NCBI GenBank assembly: GCA_937139155.1
Contig: CAKZPI010000004.1
Span: 1 to 60,856, forward strand
Source of the DNA: an uncultured Flavobacteriales bacterium
Lineage (GTDB): Bacteria > Bacteroidota > Bacteroidia > Flavobacteriales > JBLHRE01
DNA: 60,856 bases
Reading direction: 5' to 3'
The position numbers and the translations under genes are program-made. The notes beneath the pieces were generated by a model. That model was not told where the DNA came from. It did no database searches and saw only the letters and a program-made list of their open reading frames with translations. Shown here piece after piece: positions 56,209 to 60,856 of this stretch; the stretch's first letter is position 1, and each line of letters begins with the position of its first letter.

Positions 56209-57534
56209 ATGCGAATGAAACCGTACCTATGGGCCGGAGCTATGCTGATTGGCTTAGCCGGATTTGCCCAGCGCCCCCAAATTGAATTTGAGGAGTACGA
56301 TCTAAAAAATGGAATGCATGTAATCTTGCATGAAGACCATTCAACTCCGATTGTAGCCGTTACCCTTTCTTACCACGTAGGCTCTAAAAATGAAAATCCA
56401 GAACGTACCGGATTTGCCCATTTCTTTGAGCATTTGCTTTTTGAAGGAACCGAGCATATTGAGCGAGGAGAATACATGAAACTGGTTCAAGAGAATGGAG
56501 GTGCCATCAATGCAAACACCTCTTTTGACCGTACCTTTTATTACGAAATCATGCCTTCCAACCAATTGGAATTGGCTTTGTGGATGGAGTCTGAGCGCTT
56601 GCTTCACGCTAAAATTGACAGCGTAGGGGTGGAAACCCAAAGAAAGGTAGTTCAGGAAGAAAAACGTCAGAGATACGAGAATACTCCCTACGGAAAAATC
56701 TTGCCTGAGACCTTTAGCAGAGCCTTTCAAAAACACCCATACCGTTGGGTTCCTATTGGTGAATTTGCCCACCTTCAAGCTGCTAGCATTGAAGAATTCA
56801 TGGAGTTTTATAAAACCTTCTATGTACCCAACAATGCAACGCTTAGCATTGCTGGCGACATAAACATTGAACAAACCAAAAAGTGGATTGACAAGTATTT
56901 TAGCGGAATTCCTGCCTCTAAAAATCCAATCCCCCGCCCAGATATTGTTGAGCCAGCTCAAACCGAGGAAATCCGAGATACGGTTTACGACAATGTTCAG
57001 TTACCTGCGGTTATCATGGCTTATCATTCTCCTGCTCAGGGCACAGACGATTATTATGCCATGCAAATGTTGAGCACCATTTTAAGCCAAGGAAATTCTT
57101 CAAGAATGGTAAAGCAGATTGTAGATAAGAAGCAATTGGCCGCATTTGCGGGAGCTTTCCCCTTACCTACCGAAGACCCAGGCCTGACCTTAATGTTTGG
57201 AATTGCCAACGTGGGAATTCAGCCTCAAGAAGTTGAAGCAGCCATGAACGAAGAAGTTGATCGAATGAAAAATGAATTAATTTCCGAGGAAGAATACGAA
57301 AAGCTTAAGAATCAAATTGAAAGTAATTTCATTCAATCAAATTCTACCGTTGCTGGTATTGCCGAATCTTTGTCTGATTACCACATGTATTACGGAGATG
57401 CTAACCTAATCAATACTGAGTTAGACCGATACATGGCCGTAAGCAGAGAAGACATTCAAAACGTAGCCAAAAAGTATTTGAACGATACCAACCGGGTGGT
57501 TCTTTACTGGATGCCAAACCCGCAAAACCCTTAA
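56209..57534 (+). CDS. M16 family zinc peptidase, catalytic subunit
   Basis: The 441-residue protein starts with a signal peptide (MRMKPYLWAGAMLIGLAGFAQ). The inverted zinc motif HFFEH (H71, E74, H75) is intact, with a downstream acidic segment (VVQEEKRQRYEN) holding the third ligand. Two M16 halves follow. Exported M16B enzymes work as heterodimers with an inactive partner; that partner is the next gene, 12 bp downstream. It should degrade peptides in the periplasm. The ATG at 56209 is chosen because it starts the signal peptide. Confidence 0.9.
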   Translation: MRMKPYLWAGAMLIGLAGFAQRPQIEFEEYDLKNGMHVILHEDHSTPIVAVTLSYHVGSKNENPERTGFAHFFEHLLFEGTEHIERGEYMKLVQENGGAINANTSFDRTFYYEIMPSNQLELALWMESERLLHAKIDSVGVETQRKVVQEEKRQRYENTPYGKILPETFSRAFQKHPYRWVPIGEFAHLQAASIEEFMEFYKTFYVPNNATLSIAGDINIEQTKKWIDKYFSGIPASKNPIPRPDIVEPAQTEEIRDTVYDNVQLPAVIMAYHSPAQGTDDYYAMQMLSTILSQGNSSRMVKQIVDKKQLAAFAGAFPLPTEDPGLTLMFGIANVGIQPQEVEAAMNEEVDRMKNELISEEEYEKLKNQIESNFIQSNSTVAGIAESLSDYHMYYGDANLINTELDRYMAVSREDIQNVAKKYLNDTNRVVLYWMPNPQNP

Positions 57535-57546
57535 TCGCCTTTTCCT

Positions 57547-59583
57547 ATGAAAAAATTTATTATACCTATTCTCATTGGCGGAATGGTGGCCTGTAGCCCC
57601 AAACTAGACCGAAGCATTCGTCCTACCGCCGCACCTGCTCCGAGCATTCAAATTGGAGAAATTGAATCTTTTGAACTAGACAATGGTTTGAAAGTATTTG
57701 TGGTAGAAAATCATAAGATTCCAAGGGTATCTTTTGCCATGGTTTTCGACAATGACCCATTGTTGGAAGGTCCCTCAGCCGGATTAACCCAAATGGCAGG
57801 AAACCTGCTTGGAACTGGAACTACCAATAGAACCAAAGATGAAATTGACGCTGCCGTTGATTTTATTGGCGCCTCCTTAAATACATCTGCTTCAGGTGTT
57901 AGTGGTACAGCTCTTACCAAGCATGCCCCTACCCTTGTTGATCTAATGGCCGATGTGGTTATGAATCCGGCTTTTAATCAAGACGAATTTGATAAAGCAA
58001 AAACTCAGTTTGAATCAAATCTGGCCCAAGCCAAAGACGATCCGAATTCAATTGCTTCCAATGTTCGTTCGGTATTGAACTATGGTGAAAACCACCCTTA
58101 CGGGGAATTGATGACGGAGAAAACCTTAGAAAACATCAGCCTTGAAGCTTGTCAAATGTATGCCAATACCTTCCTCAAGCCCAACGTTGCCTATTTGGCC
58201 ATTGTAGGAGATATTTCAAAAGAGGAAGCTCAGGCCATGGTTCAAGAGAAATTCGGAACCTGGGAAAAAGGTCAGGTGCCAAGCATGAACCTTCCCAAAC
58301 CTGAACCCGTTCAAAATACACGGGTTGCCTTTGTAGCCAAAAGAGGAGCTGCCCAGTCTGTAATCAATATTACACGTCCGGTAGACCTTAGCAAGGGAGA
58401 CGATGACTTAATCAAAGCCGATGTAATGAATGCTGTTCTTGGGGGTGGATCAAACGCTCGCTTGTTTAAGAATCTTCGCGAAACCTATGGGTATACCTAT
58501 GGGGCCTATTCTGGCCTTTCTGAGGACGAATTCATTGGATCTTTCACTGCTTCTGCCTCTTGCCGAAACGAAGTAACTGATTCAGCAATTACTCAGTTCT
58601 TATATGAATTGGATCAAATGCGTACAACAACGGTTGACCCAAGTGAACTTCAAGGGGTAATCAATAACCTTACGGGCACCTTTGCAAGATCACTTGAAAA
58701 CCCTGCCACCGTTGCCGGATTTGCCATTAATATTGACCGCTACGGACTGTCAAAAGACTATTACCAGACCTACCTTCAACGTCTAGCTGCAGTTACCCCT
58801 GAAGATGTTAAGGCCATGGCTGAGAAATACCTGAACCCTGAAAACATGACCATTTTGGTGGTAGGATCAGAAGAAGAAGTATTGCCTACCCTTGACAAGT
58901 TTGGCGAGGTAGAGGTTTTTGATATTTACGGAAAACCTTTTGTAGACCTTGAACCTGCCCCAGAAGGAATGACGGCCGCTGATGTGTTTCAGGCTTACGC
59001 CGATGCCATTGGAGGTGCTAAGAACCTAGAAAGGGTTAAAGACCTTAAATCAGTTGCTTCTGCAAGCGTTCAAGGATTTAGCCTAAACCTAACTACAGTT
59101 CAAAAAGCACCCAACCTTTACAAAATGGAAATGACCATGGGTGGAAATGTAATGCAAAAGCAGGTGTTCAACGGAAAAGAAGGTGTAAGCATAAGCATGC
59201 AAGGAAAACAGAAACTGGAAGGCGAGGACCTAAAAGAAATGGCCTTGCAGTCAGAGCTTTTCCCTGAACTTAAGTATGAAACCTTAGGCTATACCACCGA
59301 ACTGGAAGGCATCGCTGACCTAAACGGAACCAGGGCCTACCGAATCAAGCTTACCAATCCAACAGGCGGAATCACTTATGAGTATTATGCCCTAGAAACA
59401 GGGTTTAAGGTATTAACTGAAACCGACAACGGATCCCAGTCTTACCAAGATTACAAGAAAGTTGGAGGAATCGCCATTCCACATAAAATTGTGATGAATA
59501 CAGGCGGACAAACCATCAATGTAAACATGGAAGAGGTTAAAGTAAATTCAGGCATTAAGTCTTCTGAATTTTCTTTGGACTAG
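57547..59583 (+). CDS. M16 family lipoprotein, non-catalytic partner with C-terminal extension
   Basis: The 678-residue protein has a lipoprotein signal (MKKFIIPILIGGMVACSPK, Cys16). Two M16 halves follow, in which the zinc motif is replaced (LTQMAGNLLGTGT at the HxxEH position), so it cannot bind zinc. Substrate-side residues such as GGGSNARLFKNLRETYGYTYGAYSG are kept. From about residue 485 a beta-rich extension (AYADAIGGAKNLERVKDLKSV ... GVKVNSGIKSSEFSLD-like end) resembles outer-membrane lipoprotein-sorting folds. It would anchor the peptidase pair in the membrane. A terminator follows. Confidence 0.88.
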   Translation: MKKFIIPILIGGMVACSPKLDRSIRPTAAPAPSIQIGEIESFELDNGLKVFVVENHKIPRVSFAMVFDNDPLLEGPSAGLTQMAGNLLGTGTTNRTKDEIDAAVDFIGASLNTSASGVSGTALTKHAPTLVDLMADVVMNPAFNQDEFDKAKTQFESNLAQAKDDPNSIASNVRSVLNYGENHPYGELMTEKTLENISLEACQMYANTFLKPNVAYLAIVGDISKEEAQAMVQEKFGTWEKGQVPSMNLPKPEPVQNTRVAFVAKRGAAQSVINITRPVDLSKGDDDLIKADVMNAVLGGGSNARLFKNLRETYGYTYGAYSGLSEDEFIGSFTASASCRNEVTDSAITQFLYELDQMRTTTVDPSELQGVINNLTGTFARSLENPATVAGFAINIDRYGLSKDYYQTYLQRLAAVTPEDVKAMAEKYLNPENMTILVVGSEEEVLPTLDKFGEVEVFDIYGKPFVDLEPAPEGMTAADVFQAYADAIGGAKNLERVKDLKSVASASVQGFSLNLTTVQKAPNLYKMEMTMGGNVMQKQVFNGKEGVSISMQGKQKLEGEDLKEMALQSELFPELKYETLGYTTELEGIADLNGTRAYRIKLTNPTGGITYEYYALETGFKVLTETDNGSQSYQDYKKVGGIAIPHKIVMNTGGQTINVNMEEVKVNSGIKSSEFSLD

Positions 59584-59612
59584 TCTACATTTACAGCCAC
59601 ATTAGAAAGATG

Positions 59613-59644
59613 AAGCTGTCTCATAACTGGGGCAGCTTTTTTTT
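59613..59644 (+). terminator. Intrinsic terminator after the M16 pair
   Basis: AAGCTGTCTC and GGGGCAGCTT pair (two G-T wobbles) around the loop ATAACT, followed by a run of T, 30 bp after the stop codon. Confidence 0.8.
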
Positions 59645-59781
59645 GTTTTCAAACCCAGGGTTAATTTTACCTTAATTCTAAAATTTAACACACCAACCAG
59701 AGTGATTGTGAGAGAATATTAATCAGGAAGCTACCCATACCAAAAGCAGAAATAAATCGTTCTGCTAAAAAAACTTTTGCC

Positions 59782-60261
59782 ATGAAATACCTTTTACTTC
59801 TATCTGTTTTGGTGGCTTTCTCCTGCAATAGCAGAACCGATTCAAGTACCCCTTCGGGAGATTCAACCCAAAATGCGCCTTCTGAGCAAATTCTAGGGGC
59901 TTATTTCGATCTGAAAAATGCTTTGGTAGAATCCGATTCTAATTCAGCTCAAAAAGCTGGAGAAACCTTGGCTTCGGTAATAAGCAACCAAGAAGAAGAG
60001 CTTCCTGAACTTGCAGCCCAAGCCCAGAAAATCAAAGAAACCGTCAAGATCAAAGAACAGAGGATTGCCTTTGAAAAGCTTTCTAATGAGGTAGTGGTTT
60101 ATTGCAAGTCAAAACCCGGAAAGGAAAAGGCCTACGTTCAATATTGCCCCATGGCCTTTGACTTTAAAGGAGCTTCTTGGGTTTCTGATTCGAAGGAAAT
60201 CAAAAATCCTTATTTCGGAGATAAAATGCTAAAATGTGGAAAGGTAACCGAGGAACTCTAA
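59782..60261 (+). CDS. DUF3347 lipoprotein
   Basis: The 159-residue protein has a lipoprotein signal (MKYLLLLSVLVAFSC, Cys15), a Ser/Thr-rich linker and the DUF3347 domain. YFDLKNALVESDSNSAQKA is the helical part, and VQYCPMAFDFKGASW ... IKNPYFGDKMLKCG is the signature end with conserved Cys and Met residues. The domain often accompanies copper-handling proteins (CusB-type) in Bacteroidota; metal binding by the C/M residues is likely but unproven here. It stands alone at the end of the gene-bearing part. Confidence 0.87.
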   Translation: MKYLLLLSVLVAFSCNSRTDSSTPSGDSTQNAPSEQILGAYFDLKNALVESDSNSAQKAGETLASVISNQEEELPELAAQAQKIKETVKIKEQRIAFEKLSNEVVVYCKSKPGKEKAYVQYCPMAFDFKGASWVSDSKEIKNPYFGDKMLKCGKVTEEL

Positions 60262-60420
60262 TCAAAAGATACCTTTGGAATTGAATCAGGACCATTGGCA
60301 ATCCTTACATTAGAACTAATTTCTTCATTTGTCCACTTTTGGCGAAAGCCGGCTAAGTAGAAAAACGCGAAGTATCCTACTACTTTACAAAGGACAGCAG
60401 TCAACCTTCTTACACAGACA

Positions 60421-60637
60421 CCGTCCGCCTAAGGCGGACGGATGGGTGTGTGGGGGGCTCAATGGTTAAAAAGACATCGTCCGCCTAAGGCGGACGAAAC
60501 CTTAGGGATTTAACCAACGTCCCTAGTACTCTGCCCTATCCAAATAATTCCACCCATACATTTTATCCGCCTCAGGCGGATAACGTCTCTTTAACCCAAA
60601 GCCCCACAAGATGCCAGCATGCGCCTTAGGCGTATGC
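60421..60637. repeat. Family of GCCTnAGGC palindromes
   Basis: Four perfect or near-perfect hairpins share the core CGCCTnAGGCG but differ in their outer arms: 60421-60441 (arms CCGTC/GACGG), 60478-60496 (CGTC/GACG), 60563-60583 (TTATC/GATAA) and 60617-60637 (GCATG/TATGC, one wobble). A fifth is in the second direct repeat at 60810-60830. No gene is seen from 60262 to the window end; a 61-codon minus-strand frame over the repeats is rejected. Confidence 0.85.
60533..60609 (+). repeat. 77-bp direct repeat, copy 1
   Basis: Identical to 60780-60856. It starts GCCCTATCCAAATAATTCC, contains the TTATCCGCCT palindrome and ends CCAAAGCCCCACAA. The copies are 247 bp apart. Confidence 0.95.
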
Positions 60638-60779
60638 CGTCCAAATAAAGCCGGATGGTTGATTGCAGCCAAAAAGGTATGATTAACTTGAACCTGTCTA
60701 ATCATCAAGACGGCACTATCCTACTGCGCACCCCGGACGGACGAAACTTATGGGGTTGAGCCAATCTTATTGACACCAA

Positions 60780-60856
60780 GCCCTATCCAAATAATTCCAC
60801 CCATACATTTTATCCGCCTCAGGCGGATAACGTCTCTTTAACCCAAAGCCCCACAA
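60780..60856 (+). repeat. 77-bp direct repeat, copy 2 (cut by the window edge)
   Basis: Identical to 60533-60609 over all 77 bases up to the end of the window, so the repeat may extend further. Confidence 0.95.

Noticed and set aside
60523..60708. Minus-strand frame of 61 codons near the right edge
   Set aside because: It lies across the palindromes and the 77-bp direct repeat; the peptide is a translation of repeat DNA.

Overview
The window looks like chromosome from a member of Bacteroidota, probably a marine-type Flavobacteriales (Cryomorphaceae/Schleiferiaceae-like). The reasons are type IX secretion (T9SS) C-terminal domains on two surface proteins, SprB-type and HYR repeats, -7 promoter boxes of the form TAnnTTTG, no Shine-Dalgarno sequences before most genes, a large type II-C Cas9, a bS16 protein with a long charged tail, and a glycine-lipid-type acyltransferase pair. 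The family-level guess is inference. No rRNA or tRNA gene was seen.

Layout. 1-718: non-coding, mostly a mosaic of short repeated words. 719-9872: housekeeping genes (rpsP-rimM, an acid-phosphatase-like exported enzyme, a tRNA1(Val) methyltransferase, an outer-membrane barrel, a saccharopine-dehydrogenase-like enzyme, DUF423, pckA with terminator, a small exported protein gene split by an in-frame stop, and a DUF2130 protein). 9911-10487: tandem palindrome-rich repeats, then a DUF6933-like gene. 11346-19446: a complete type II-C CRISPR-Cas locus. It has 26 identical 45-bp repeats, cas2, cas1 and cas9 on the minus strand, and a divergent tracrRNA at the cas9 start. 19712-25832: a plus-strand run with rsmE, DUF4159, an AI-2E family permease, a THUMP-like methyltransferase, a sirtuin and two acyltransferases. 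25921-30219: minus-strand membrane and ion-channel genes (TRIC, DUF2254, CNNM, MscS). 30469-33271: DUF1428, then a HigB/HigA toxin-antitoxin pair embedded between two more word-mosaic arrays. 33272-46221: a 3,417-residue cell-surface protein and a divergent T9SS-exported beta-propeller protein. 46231-50104: two tandem GAF histidine kinases, a lipoprotein and a TetR regulator. 50260-54958: a minus-strand operon hisS, ABC ATPase, ABC permease, hutH. 55038-60261: two unknown genes, an active/inactive M16 peptidase pair and a DUF3347 lipoprotein. 60412-60856: palindromes and a 77-bp direct repeat.

How parts work together. The CRISPR array is read on the plus strand, shown by complementarity of the repeat's 5' half to the tracrRNA anti-repeat, and it converges on cas9-cas1-cas2. 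The two acyltransferases probably make an N-acyl-amino-acid lipid and then acylate it again. HisS, an ABC exporter-type module and histidine ammonia-lyase share one probable transcript. The M16 pair should form a catalytic/non-catalytic heterodimer.

Most interesting signals: (a) an inverted copy of the 3' half of the CRISPR repeat 17 nt beyond the last repeat; (b) the 7/8-nt word-mosaic arrays that recur at three places and flank the toxin-antitoxin genes; (c) a super-repeat of about 680 residues in the giant adhesin (thrombospondin-C-like + SprB + five HYR units); (d) the tracrRNA promoter overlapping the cas9 start.
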